64,000 bases of DNA from positions 9,381,060 to 9,445,059 of the forward strand of contig OZ038434.1 of NCBI GenBank assembly GCA_964036275.1, written 5' to 3'. Positions within the stretch are counted from its first letter, which is position 1, and the number at the start of each line of letters is the position of its first letter. A program made the position numbers and the translations under genes. Source of the stretch: Litoditis marina (lineage: Eukaryota; Nematoda; Chromadorea; Rhabditida; Rhabditidae). The notes beneath the pieces were generated by a model, which saw only the letters and a list, made by a program, of their open reading frames with translations, ran no database searches and was not told the DNA's origin. Positions 1 to 12,475 of this stretch are shown in pieces.

Positions 1-510
1 GACGTATTCTGGAATTCTGAAAGCCGGATGACGTCATTTTTGAAAAGTGCAAAGTTGACGTCACATATATTTTCAAATAATGATAATATCTTAGAAAGGG
101 TCAATTAACGGTGAAAATCAATCTAAGAGTGACGTATTCTGGGATTCTGGAGACCAGATGACGTCATTTTTGAAAAGTGCAAAGTTGACGTCACATATAT
201 TTTTAAATGTGAAAATATCTCAAAAATGGTATATTAACGATGAAACTTCATCTAAATATGACATATTCTGGAATTCAGGAGGCCAGGTCTCAGATGACGT
301 GAACTTTTAAAAAAAATTGACGTGAAATATGTTTTCGAATGCTGAAAGTTTCTTAAAAATGGTCGATTTACGGTGAAACTTAATTCAAACATGATGTTTT
401 CTCGGATTCTGAAGGGCAGATAAAGTAAGTTTCCAGAACCGCAATGTTGACGTCATTTTTTTCGAATGGTGGTAATACTTGACAAGTGGTTCATTAAGAA
501 AACAATTTTA
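1..510. repeat. ~130-bp tandem repeat carrying TGACGTCA palindromes
   Basis: Four successive units begin near 1, 131, 260 and 392, each opening with a form of GACGTATTCTGGAATTCTG. The first two units each contain two perfect TGACGTCA palindromes (29-36, 56-63, 159-166, 186-193). The third has degraded versions and the fourth keeps one (448-455). The array runs off the left edge of the window, so its full length is unknown. Divergence grows to the right, as expected of an ageing minisatellite edge. Confidence 0.85.
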
Positions 511-572
511 TCTGCACGGTACAGATCAAAACAGCTCTCTACATACCTACGGCATGTTTACAAAAAGAGAAC

Positions 573-1088
573 AATTCATGAAAAAGTGGGGGCCCAACGA
601 CTGTGAGATTTGTCTTCTTCTGTGCGCCCCTTAGACAGCTACACTCAAATGAAGCAGCTACTGCTACAAAAACCGAAAAATACTCATGTATAACTGTTAA
701 TTACAAACATACAAAAGTCGTAAAATATCTTTTCAAACCTGTAAACCAGAATCTACAAATCACAGCTGCGAACGAAAGAACAACTGTTGAATAATATGCG
801 AAGTGTTATATAATCTAGAGTTGAAGTAATGACCACAAATGCATACCATTGAGTAAAAACCAGGATCTCTATGGTTGACTACGTTGAGTTGACATCTGTG
901 ATTCGTAGATTCTAGTTTACAGGTTTGAAAAGATATTTTACGACTTTTGTATGTTTGTAATTAACAGTTATACATGAGTATTTTTCGGTTTTTGTAGCAG
1001 TAGCTGCTTCATTTGAGTGTAGCTGTCTAAGGGGCGCACAGAAGAAGACAAATCTCACAGTCGTTGGGCCCCCACTTTTTCATGAATT
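573..1088. repeat. Long inverted repeat (193-bp arms, 130-bp loop)
   Basis: The arm at 573-765 is the reverse complement of 896-1088. I see only two mismatches, both near the inner end. The outer ends read AATTCATGAAAAAGTGGGGG and its complement. The short open frame inside the left arm (603-794) is a by-product of the repeat. A transcript through it would fold into a long double-stranded hairpin. It may be a foldback transposon; I see no clear target-site duplication. Confidence 0.9.
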
Positions 1089-4000
1089 AGTAGATAAGTT
1101 TGCATTATACGACTTGACAAATACATAGTCACGTAAAACGGGTAAAACGCATTCAATCTCGAAAACGTGTAATTGTATCCCTACTAACTAACTAAATTAT
1201 TAAATTAACTGTGCAGTTGGTAGTGTTTTTAACGTTTCTGTACATTTTTCGGTAGTTTATTCATTTATAGTATGAAATAAATTGGTTTTACTCCCGACTA
1301 ACTAGTTTGGTATAAGACGTCAAAACTTGAAAACAAAACTGTCACCTCAAACCCAACCCTTCAGATGATTCTGTAGTTTGTATACCCACTTTGCAGTGAA
1401 GAATTAATTGGTTTGTAGTTTGCTTGTTCACAAAACTATTCAGCGAGTCATAAATCTTTGTAAATCTTGTACATATTTTCTAGTATCCTCATTGGCGTGA
1501 TTACAATGTTTTTTTTATCAATATGATTGAATAAAATTAAAGCAGTCTAGAAAGGGTAGAGAAATGGGAATATTGAGTTATACTTACTCATCTTATTACC
1601 CCTCTAAAACCCCCTTTTCCTCTCAAATGGGTTTTCTCCCCCTCTCGCTCTGCTATTGTTATCACATAGGCTAAGTGGTCGAGTAGTCATCTATCTATAA
1701 TATTTGAGCATCAATCTATCGATTGATTTCTGCCGGCAATTAGTGGCGACCCGCCGCTCTCTCCCCATAAATTGCCCCCCAATGCCATCACAGCCCAGCT
1801 GCATAATTCTCCCTTTCCTATATTTTCTGTTACTAATATGAATTAACACATATCTAACTTTTGACGTTATTGACACGTGTACTGCCCGGTTTTTTGTTTC
1901 AAACTAAGTTGGCCCATCTGCATGACTCTCTTTTCCTATACATACTTTTACGAAAACAAATGCTTCTATTTCACGTTTTCAGCGTAAAATTGCTGCATTT
2001 TTTATCGTCAACTAGGATATCCCGCTGCATTATTTTCCCTTTCTTTTACCTTCCTTTACTGAAAGAAACAAACAAATATTATTGTTTTACGTTTTAGAAC
2101 CACATTAAGGCGATGAACGTGAAAGTGCTCCAGTTTTCACGTAGAATGTTGAAGTTCAAGTTTGTTGCCTGATCAGATAAGTGTATTTTGCTGGCCATTC
2201 TCTTTTGCATATTGGTAAATAAAGAATTTCATTGATGGAAACAAGTACCAGCTATAAAAACTGAGTAGGAAAACTTGTTCACTTCATATCTCCCTTCTCT
2301 CTGAGTTTCGGTCTCTCATGGAAATATACGTATGGGGTTTTTTCTCTCGTTCAAATGTAGTTTGATCGCCGTGCGCTCTAGTCGAAGAGTTCCCAATTTC
2401 CGCTGTGTAGCATGTGTAATGTGTAGCTTGTGCACCCCTAAAACGTGCAAACTATTTGAGCGTGAAGCAGATTCAGACTTCTAGCACGATACAGTTTCAT
2501 TGTTCAAATTTAAGTTTTCCGTATCCTGGCGCCAAGTCAAAGTACTAGAAACGTATGAATGATCCAAGATCACGCTGAGGTTCATCGCTCACACGTCTAT
2601 TTCATAACATGAGCAATCTTTTGGTAACCATCTATTATCACATTAGTTCCCACATCTGTTTTTCTCGCCTTCTTTTGAAATCGGTCGATAATTTGTGATG
2701 AATAGGCAGTACGCAGCCGAGTTGTTTCCAATCTATCAATGGCTCTACCCCCTCTCATTTGAATAACACAACTCTCACTTTGTACGCACACACAGTTAGC
2801 ATACTTTCGATTGTATTGATTTTATGAATATAATAGAATTTCAAGTCTCTCAGAAGGTGGGATCCTCAGTCGTACCCCTGTTCCTCGGCAAGTTCGAAGT
2901 GTGGCTTGTAGCTTATAGTTTCATCAGCGAGTAATTATCTTACTAATACGTCAAAAGTGGTTCAGGATCAAGCTACAAACGAAAAAAACGCAAATTGAAC
3001 TGTTTTGGCCAACCGTTCCGCGAGCACCCTGAAGGATAGCGTTTTACCGAGAGAAAAACAAACATGTTCGTTTTTCTAAATAAACACAATTTTGAAAATA
3101 CAGTAGGTCTGTGTTTACTCTGACTTAATTAGCACACCCCCTTGCAGTATGAGTAATTAGCGCTCTCATGGCACGTTGAATCAGTTGGAGGACAACATTT
3201 TGGAAATACGAAACCGAAAATCTATTCTGTGAACTTTTATTTTCTCTCTTGGTAACCATTCGAATACGATAAACGTTTTTCGAAACTTATCGGCTTATTG
3301 TAAACGCATTAACCTCAAAATAAGCATTAAATTATAAGAAAAACTAGGAGATTGAAATTATTATACAAAACCACGTTGCTTGTATTAACAAGCTCAACTA
3401 ACTGTTGATATCGGGCTACTTTTTTTAGTAATTTATAAAAGAAAAAGTCCAAAAGAGAGAGAAATGAAAAGAGGGAAGAGAGTGAGAGATAAATTAAGTC
3501 GCCCTGTGCACTTTCCTAGATTGCCTATTACAAACATATTCCTGCTTAGAATATGTAATGAGATAGATAAAAACTGTTTTATCTTTTTTAAGCTCTAGAG
3601 CCTGCCAAATTTTGCATAAAGATATTGGAACGTGGAATACGTCATTAGCATACTTACAATTAAGTTACGTGGTTTCACGCGACAAGTCAGTTTGTTTCGT
3701 TCACTTTCACATGTTGTTCTTCATTGCAAGTTCTCCGATTTTTGTCTGCTTCTCTATTTTCTTCTTTGTTAATCAGAACAACTAATTCATTTCAGATACT
3801 ATGTTTCTTCTTGTGAATTTAGAGGACCATCGATCCCAAATGGGGGAAATAATAGCTTCATTGGTGTGTTGATCGATCAATAATTTCATAGTCGTTGTTT
3901 ATAACTATTCATAAATTGATACTTAGGAAAACTATTCATACGTATTACGAAGGATATATCACTCCAAATCGACATTATTGTGAAATTTGTAAACTCAAGT

Positions 4001-4113
4001 ATCTACTAGAGTGGAGCAAGAATTCTGGTGTTATTTCAATTACTCATTTGGATGAATAATTATTTGTTAGGTGGTGTGTGATTGCATTAGCGCGTAAACA
4101 AAAACATGGTAAT
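1089..4113. other. Intergenic spacer, no gene recognised
   Basis: AT-rich sequence with no open frame that shows protein character or consistent splice phasing. A TGTAGTTTG/CAAACTACA-type motif lies near 1372-1425. The right part presumably contains the promoter of the homeobox gene that follows, but no specific element can be named. Confidence 0.5.
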
Positions 4114-7100
4114 ATGAATGCCAAGAACTTTCAGTTTTTTTTCACTTGGCAGCATAAAACTCTCGTAATTCAGGTGAACACCTACAGTGTCCCGATCTCG
4201 ATAGTGGACAAGGTGGAGAAGTTGTGTCCCAAATGCTCCCGCGGCGAGAAGTTGTCATCCGAAACCCCATCCACAGTCGGCGATCCCATTCAGGTTGGGA
4301 TTACGTGTTTCACGTCTTTATCAGCTAGCTATTTGGAATTTCTTGCTCGTACTAACTGTTCCCAAGTGACATTTGGCATGGTGCTAACGTATTTGCAATG
4401 CTCTGCACATTTTGGAAAATCTATGTTTTCCCTGAAAACTTCATATGTTTCATTCTCAAAAATTTTTGCCCACACGTCCGAAGGCGACTCATCATTTGTT
4501 TCTTGCAGTTTTCCTGCTCTCCCTCCCCGGTTCCCTCCAAATCGCTGGAGGAAGAGAGTCAGTCCGCGCAACCGACTTCCACATCTGGAGTGGGACGCCG
4601 AACCGCAGCCAAACAATCGGCTATCGTCAAAGCTCTCGAGGTCAAAGTGAGTCAACACATTTTTAATCCATGACTGGTTAACTGTGCTTTCACTTTCAGG
4701 ATTTGCTTCAGGATATTTTTTTGCTTCATGGATAAAAGAGAATAAACGTGGTCAATGTTCATCTCGTGAATCGAGTATACAAGAGTAACCAGCTAAACAC
4801 CATAATTCCAGCCGGTTGTCTCAAAGCCTGATCCAGAATTTCGTGGCTTCAACATGGTGGAAGCGCCCAGTAGCAGTGATGTGCACGGGGTAAGAGTTTC
4901 GTTCGTTCTATTTGTATGGGTGTAGTTCAGGGTTGTTGATCCATTTTGAATTTCCAAGTGCCGCAAAAAATGTTTTCGAATCTTTCATGAGTGATAATGG
5001 GGGAAATGTCGTTTTCCGACTACGAAACTTTAAACTTCAGAGTTTGGCAAATTTCGTGTACAATTTCGTGTGGTGGAAACATTTCAAACAAAGTTTTCAT
5101 GAAACATGTTTTCCAGACACAAAAATAGTTATCATAATTTCAGAACCTGACTTCTTATCCGGTTGATATGGATATCGCGGTTATGGATAGGCCCCCGATG
5201 GAAATAGCTGGTGATAACGAGGACATGCAGGAGGATAATGGGACTTTCGACGCAGACAGCTGCACGAGTGCTACGGTGAGACCCTCGAATATTATAGAAT
5301 ATAGAAAATAGAATATTATAGAATTTTTATCATGAAGCGAAACGGTTTAAACATCTAAACTATTCTTTTTTGGTCTTCTCTGATGAACTATTAGAAGACT
5401 TGTTGATGCAAATGTTTTACTTTAATACTTTTGATACCGTTTGAGGGAAGATTACAAGTGTGTATTGGACCAAATCACGTTTTTTGTTCTGATGTGGGCT
5501 ACATGTTTCACTTGACAAAATTGACTAGCAGTTGGCTCTGACTCAGACAGAGCCTGGGGTAGTTAGAGGGGAACAAAAGGGGACGTGGCTCATCGGTTCA
5601 GGCTTGGCTCGCAATTTAAATGCCGCGCGCCACTTTTCAAATTTTCAATGCGGCAAAACTGCGGTTTAGAGTTGATAAAATCGAATTTTGAGTTTAAAAA
5701 TAAGAATCAGTGAGAAAATTGGATATAAATTCATATATTTTCTCATATTTTGCTAGAAGATGAAGAAGTTCCGTTTTTAGAATATGGGACTTAGTACTTA
5801 GTCCGCAGTTCGTTACCGCAAGACTTGGTACCAGATTTTCCACGGCTAAGTCCCTCGAGATTTGTCATAGGGAAAACTGTAGTTTGGCGCCTTTTCGATA
5901 TGTATTTTTTTATGTAGTTTGAACCTGGCCTATTTCAGCAAACTACAGAATTTATAATGTGTTACTAGATCACTGTAGTTCAAAGTTGATCTCAACCTAT
6001 ATTTTATATTTGCAGCCGCCGGTCAACTACGAGTCCCTGCACCCGTCGCTGCTCGCCTGCCTCCTCTCAGCCACTCCAAATATGTTTGGCCAGAATGACG
6101 CCAACGGTGATGCCACCACCTCGTCGCACCATGGTGAAAACACCCCGTCTCAGGTAAATTATAGCCATATGTGTTTAAGGATGACGAACAAGATGCGTTT
6201 TTCCTCAAATTCTGGCTAATTCAAGAAAATCAATCTTTCAAGGTCCATTTAGTTTTTGTTGTATGGTTTCGAAATGAAGTTACTTGACGGGCCTTTGAAT
6301 GCTGTTCAAACCTGCATGCTCGCAACTATTCTTCGCTCCGCTTGTCGTTTCTTAGTATTTATTTTAAACATGTACACCCACGCCTGCAGTATTCTTGAGA
6401 ATGGGGTACTTCTGTTCCAAGATCTGCGCGTTGGAGCTGTACACTAGTGTTCCATTATAAAGATTGTTCACTATAACATTTTTTATAATTTTACAAAAAA
6501 CAAAAGTTGAGAAAAATTAACCGCATACTGTAGATCTCAACGTAGAAATAACAAGGACTATAACCAGGTTTGCAGAGTATGACAAAAAACTAGCTTAGGG
6601 ATTGTAGCTTTAACACTTCATCTTCAAGTAGCGGGCTTTCATTTGAAAAAGTTGTTTTCTAGAACGTTGTTCATAATTCAAATCAGTGCACTAATCACGT
6701 CAATGATTAGGTATTCCAGGCTGCCACCAGCCGAGAAAAGGATACCTCCTCGGAGCCGAAGTCGCGATCGCTAGGACATGTTGGTACGTTCGTCATTTGA
6801 AGAAGAATGTTGTGTGAGAGTCTCGGATTTTTGATGTACATTTGTCATTCGTCAAGTCGGTAGTCAGAATTCAAACAAGGATTGAGTGAATCGAAACATA
6901 TGTACGTTGTACAACTTCTGAGATCAACTTCCATTACAAAGACATGTCTGCAGTTCATTATGTTTGAAGCTAGTGTTTCATGATGAAATATTGTATTATT
7001 CCAGTTTCTGTCACCGGGAAGGTTCGTCGCGGTCGTGTCGTCTACTCACAGAGTGATTTGGTGAGAAATTCAGCCAAGTGCAAAGTACTTAAGTAACTTA

Positions 7101-7656
7101 TTCACTAGCCTCTAAGTGGAAACCATAGAGCTACTGAACTCTACTTTCACCAAACTTATGTAATTCCGTACTTGTATAATTTCGTTAAAATAACATGCAA
7201 ATAAACTTGATTATATAGAAAAATGGCGTTGTGAAAACTATTTTGAACATAAAGTTTTTGTTATAAAACATGGTGTTTGTTCACTTTGTTTTTTCTTCAG
7301 AAAATTCTGGAGACTTACTACAACGAGGATCCGAATGCTTGCGCGAACCCATCTAAAAAGAAGATGTTGATGTCGTTGCTCGGAGTCGATGCAGTTAGAG
7401 TATGTTTTGTATGTACTCTTCATTTTCGCAGTTTCTTTTCTCTCTCACACACTCCCCCTCTCTCTCTTTCTTTCTACCTCTCTCTCTACCTTCTTTTCTC
7501 TACTCTCCCTTTCTCAGTATCTTCAGAGTAGAACTTACGGAAAAATCTTTTCACCAATCAACAGTAATAATTTGGTTCTCTTTACAGCTGAAGGTGTGGT
7601 TCCAAAATCGTCGCCGGAAGGATAAAATCAACTGGCTAAACAGCATGGCCGTCTGA
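4114..7656 (+). CDS. Divergent homeobox transcription factor
   Basis: Predicted nuclear DNA-binding regulator. Exons: 4174-4293, 4509-4646, 4812-4889, 5144-5275, 6016-6153, 6720-6783, 7005-7060, 7301-7399, 7588-7656 (TGA). Phases match at every junction, giving 297 codons plus the start region. The last three exons encode a C-terminal homeodomain: RRGRVVYSQSDL, then ILETYY as helix 1, then recognition helix LKVWFQNRRRKDK with W48, F49, Q50, N51 and R53 equivalents. About two extra residues lie between helices 1 and 2. The N-terminal exon has a CPKC motif (LCPKCSRGEKLSS), followed by acidic and Ser/Pro-rich exons. The protein ends 9 residues after the homeodomain. Start is uncertain: in-frame ATG 4114 continues without splicing into the 4174 exon, but TAATTCAG before 4174 looks like a real acceptor, so an upstream first exon is equally possible. 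AATAAA occurs at 8207-8212. The exact ceh family member was not recognised. Confidence 0.85.
5530..5870 (+). repeat. Dispersed repeat, copy 1 (in intron)
   Basis: About 340 bp within intron 4 of the homeobox gene. The same sequence occurs in reverse orientation at 9296-9638. Shared stretches include GGGGTAGTTAGAGGGGAACA, AACTGCGGTTTAGAGTTGAT, TTCTAGAATATGGGACTT-like sequence, and GATTTTCCACGGCTAAGTCC. The GC-richer ends and noncoding interior suggest a transposable-element relic. Confidence 0.8.
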
Positions 7657-9843
7657 TATAGTCATTTTCATTCAAACGTCTTCTTCCTGTATCTCCGCGT
7701 CTTTACAACTAGTATCTCTTGTCGTTATGTAATAATTCACCTGATGGGTGAAAATTCTATCCCATTTATGAATCTGAACGTAGTTCCAAATAATAAGATG
7801 TTTGTGACACAGATGTTTGTGAAGCTTTTTGCACATTATACCTCAATTTCAGTTCACGAATATGTCTCTGCCTCACAATTTATGATTTCTGTTCGACAGT
7901 TGCGATTTTTCGAATCGTATTTCAGTTTTATTCGTTTACCTGTACTGATGTAATAGAATTTGCTCAGCTTTAGATCTATTGCTATTGGTTGCTTATTGTT
8001 GACACAAGAGATGAATTTTCAGACATTTTATCAAGGTGAAAAGAACATTTAGCAAAAAAAACCAACAAAGAAACAAATATGCCCTCTTGACATGATTGAT
8101 GTTCACTTGGAAACAAAAACGGACGGCCAGTTTTGAAGAGAAACACTACCTATACATGTATACATATATACAACTATACTAGAAGTAAAGATATACAATC
8201 ACATAAAATAAAAGAAAGATGCGCGACGCTGTGCGCGAGGGAGAGAGAGAGAGCCATAGAGCCTCTGGCCTGAACGACTCGAAAGAGATTATTTTGTGTT
8301 GGAATCCTTACAAAACTACAAACTATAACAATTTACCGTGAAATTTGTTGCGACCCAAAATGCCGGATTCGTTTAGGCCTAAACCTGGCTGAAGAATAGG
8401 CTTGTATTTTGTTATCCTAGCTGGCGTCATTCGTTGAATTATCGGGAGCAACAAGCCGCATAGTTAAATGTTTTGCACAGAACAAATGTAGAAAGAAGTC
8501 GGGTATTTTAGATTGCAAGCAGTTTTCAGAGTCCAAGTCTGCTAATGCATTTGTTTGCCGTGCGTGCTGTTGCCCATGGCGCCAAAATGTCCCGCAAATG
8601 GCGAGAATCGATTGATTGGCCCGCCAGCAGCCCGCCCGCCCGCATTGATTGCGCCAATTCACTGCCAAAAGGCGCCCGCCTTTTGTTCACATAAAATTTT
8701 CTCTTTTTATTTATTCGTCTACTTACAGTGTATGCTGTAAATGTTTTGTTTCTTCACGTAAGACCTCGTAATTCAAATTCATGAGAGATGACACTGTACA
8801 CTGTAGGAGAGATACATATGAATGATTGAAACTATGGAAATCTTCGTTTTTGATAACACATTTTTCCTTTTCTCACAATTCAGAGAATGAATTTCATCTC
8901 ATTCAATTTATCATTTCTTCATCTTTATCTGGTTTGTTTTTTCCTTGCGAATGCGACGAAATTCCTTCATTATGTTTTGAAACATGTGCCTTCATACGTC
9001 TATTTTTCAGATGTATGTAATTTTAAATTTGAAACACGATGCGGACATTTCGAATGTTGTGCAGTTACTGGTTAGTTTTGAAGTCAATAGAATGCATATA
9101 TAATCTTTTCCACACGTTCACTGACTTGTATAAAGTTAAAGAATTGAAGTCATATTTTTCAACATGTGTGCCGTTTTTTTTGTATGATAACCATAACTGA
9201 GCTACAGCGATAGCTATTCAGAAAAGTGCAGACTAAAACGGTACGTACATGACGTCATATTCTGCCGTGTTCGTATTTTGACCTCGCTTCGTCAGACTAT
9301 GACAAATCTCGGGGACTTAGCCGTGGAAAATCTGGTACAAAGTCTGGCGGTAACGAACTCCGGACCATGTACCCTCCCAAGTCCCATATTCTAAAAACTA
9401 AACTTCTTCATCTTCCAGCAAAAGTCGAGAAATTATATGCATTTATATATATTTTTCTCTCTATTTCTCATTTTTCAAATCAAAGTCAATTTTATCAACT
9501 CTAAACCGCAGTTTTGCGTTATTGAAAGCTCAAAAAGTGGCGCGCGACTCTGATTTGTCAAGGCAGGCCTGAACCGCTAAGCCACGCCCCCTTATGTTCC
9601 CCTCTAACTACCCCAGGTTCTGTCTGAACAGTCGTGATTCGAAAGCACTGCTGTGCATATGTCGATCAAACTACAACTCGGCTGAGATCAGAAGATCACC
9701 TCTAGTGATAATTTTCACAACGAAAACCACAAAATAATTATAGCAACTTATTAAACGTTAATTTTCAGTCAAGTTTGTTCGGCTGGAAAGTTGGCACGAA
9801 CTATATTCCCTATTGAATTCTTGTACTTTCCATCGTTTTTTAG
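7657..9843. other. Intergenic spacer between homeobox and zinc-finger genes
   Basis: It starts with the 3' UTR of the homeobox gene (AATAAA 8207-8212). A GC-rich patch at 8560-8690 has CCGCCCGCCCGC runs and a short palindrome (AAAAGGCG..CGCCTTTT). Repeat copy 2 occupies 9296-9638. The first exon of the zinc-finger gene may also lie here but was not identified. A TGACGTCA palindrome is at 9249-9256. Confidence 0.5.
9296..9638 (-). repeat. Dispersed repeat, copy 2 (inverted relative to 5530-5870)
   Basis: Reverse-complement relative of the intronic copy at 5530-5870. It starts at GACAAATCTCGGGGACTTAG and ends at CTAACTACCCCAGGTTCTGT. The two copies flank the second half of the homeobox gene in inverted orientation. 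Confidence 0.8.
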
Positions 9844-12437
9844 TTCCGCAACGGGTACAAGACCGTGAATGTGAGTGAGAGGCTGGAAGACGTTTGTCCC
9901 AGCTGCGACAAACCCTCCCTCAGTTCCATGCTGCCCGGGGTCATCAGAACCGTGAGTCGGAGTTCATATCAGTTCCTCAAAAACATTTTCGCCAATATTC
10001 TCCATGACCTACTGTCAATGAACCTCGGCATTTTGTTGTATTCTTGGTTTTTATGTTTGATCCAAACACCAGGTGGCAAGATGTTTTATTCGCCAATAGT
10101 TTGATGAATAGTCATCGTCAACGGAAATGTGGGAGGGTACTGTATATCTCACTTTTTGCTGTGTACGCACACATGTCTTCGATATTCAAAACTTTCCGGT
10201 TATGTACTCTAATAGCGAAGTGAGTAGCGCCCTGCTACGGAACTTTTGCTTGTAGGTTCGGTTCCGGCAAGAGACAGAAATTTATATATTTGGCACTCAC
10301 TATAAGCAAACTAGAAAAGCCAGAGAGCATAGGCGTCAATGAGACCGCATAGAGCCGGAGACATTCTGCAGCTCTCTGACCCGCACACTCTACAAGTGTA
10401 GGCCGCTACAAAAGTAGCCAGGTACTCTCTGAAGTCCATCCTCACTGCCACTTTAACAGTGTGCAAACAAAGCACTTTTTACAATGTTGAGGGTTTTCGA
10501 GAAATAGATATGTTTGTCTTGGTTTATCCACCTTATATACATCACATATCATTATTTCAATTTGAATGATTTCAATGTTGTTTGTAGTTCGATCCACAAA
10601 CAGTATGAATTGGTTTGGAATTCCGCCTCAATCGCAGTACAGTATCAGACTACAAACACAGCCGCACCAGACTGAATGACTTGTCTAAAATGTTGGGCAA
10701 CTCAGTTCGGACTGACAACTGGTTAAATAGTTTTAAATCAAGTTAGCTGGCTTTTTCATTCGTATTCGGTTCACGGTAATGTTGTTTCGTTTTTTTTGGT
10801 TAGTGTATTTATTTTATAGCAATTGAATGTATCATTTTTTGTAGATCTCTTCGCGTAGCACTTTCAACAGCAATTTGGCTCAGTTGCGGACGAAAAAGCA
10901 AGGTTCGCCGATGAAACATACTGAACCTGACATACCGTCTACTACAACACATCAGGTTAGTTGTCTACTAGATTTCTCAAATTTTGGTAATTTCACCATT
11001 ACAAACTTCGAGATGTTAGATAAACATGCAATAAACTGCCACCGACTGTCTTTACAGTGTATTATTCATAGCTGGACCCGGTTGGTATGAAAATCCTCCT
11101 CGGAGCCTGGACAAAGTTTCTCATGCTGGAACATTGTTTTTTTCTAGAAAATGTTCATTTGAAGTTTGAACCTCGAAGAAACCGGATTATTTACAGGGCA
11201 TCTCCAGCTCACTGCTTCCAATTTTCCGGTCAACGGCGGCAGCTTCTTCCGAAAAGAATATCAATAAGAGGGCGTTCAAGTTCGTGAGGGTGAGTTCCAC
11301 AACAGATACAGCAAAAACGTTGATGAATCGGAAATATTGAGGTGTTGCCTTTCCAAATTTGTAATGATTCTGAGTTAGAATAGAATAGAATAATTCATTG
11401 AAAGCGTGAATGAGTTCAAAAGTGTGAATGCAAAATAAATGCAAAATGATTCGAAAGTCCCGTCCGAAATGGTTGTTGCGAAAGAATGCAAAACTCTTGA
11501 ATCCCTCCCACATTGATATTGATATCAAGTTGTAGTGTGAGCCCCTCTCTTTCGCAGATAGCGCCTTTGATTCCTTCCCTGTATTACCAAAGTTTGAGGA
11601 TTGGGAGTGGAAAATGTGAAAATTTCGGGAATGGAACTTTGAACCCTTTACCACTTTTTTGAATTTGTCTTTTTTGCATGTTTTTATACTATACTTCATG
11701 AAAAGTTTTTCAGGCTCCGATTGCCCCGACCATAAGTAGTTCTTCCGTTGGTTCTTCCGAAAGAGATCCCACCAGCGCTGTTCGCGAGATAGACTCAGTC
11801 CGACCGCTCAATGTGAAGAGCGATCCCGATCATGGGAATGATGTGAGTTCCTCCACTAGATTTTTCAATTGGAGTTGTTGCTCAACGCTGTGGCTCATAG
11901 GATCGTTTTTCCTAACAATACAAGTGTGAATCTGAGAATTGAAACCTCACTAACCAGGTTGCCTAATTTTTCAACGGGGACTTGGTACTGTAACCATAGT
12001 TTCGAGCTCGGTTGGCTGAAGTGTTTTCTCTGAGAGCACTGCACGAACCGTCGAAGCTATGTGAAACACACTGTTTAGGGTTTCATTTTTTAGACATTAT
12101 TCTGATAGTTCAGTACTATGGGAAGTGAACAAATCACCACTGTCTGTCGCTAGTTAGGAAGTTTTCACATTTCATGGAAAGGTGATACAAGTGTGAAACT
12201 GGAAGGAACTTAATAAGTTTTACGCATCATTCTGTTTCATGTGGCCCACACGTCATCCAGTGAATATTATTTAGGTTGTATTCTATTAATGGCTGGCTCT
12301 ATTTCAGGACGGCTGTCACGACGATGTGGATGAGGACATAATGCACGATGACCTGGAGACGGAGAACGGACGTCTGTTGAATCTCCAGGAGGCCCTGGAG
12401 GTGGTTAGGCAACAACCGGTATGTACCAGTGTTATAC

Positions 12438-12475
<38 letters not shown>

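Noticed and set aside
1..510. CRISPR array
   Set aside because: Repeats are contiguous ~130-bp units without spacers, in eukaryotic intron-rich DNA.
4329..4658. 109-codon minus-strand frame and overlapping plus-strand frames
   Set aside because: Shadows of homeobox exon 4509-4646, which fits by phase with its neighbours.
11187..11699. 170-codon minus-strand open frame
   Set aside because: It lies opposite an exon and intron of the zinc-finger gene, which has consistent splice phasing; no motif is seen in the antisense product.
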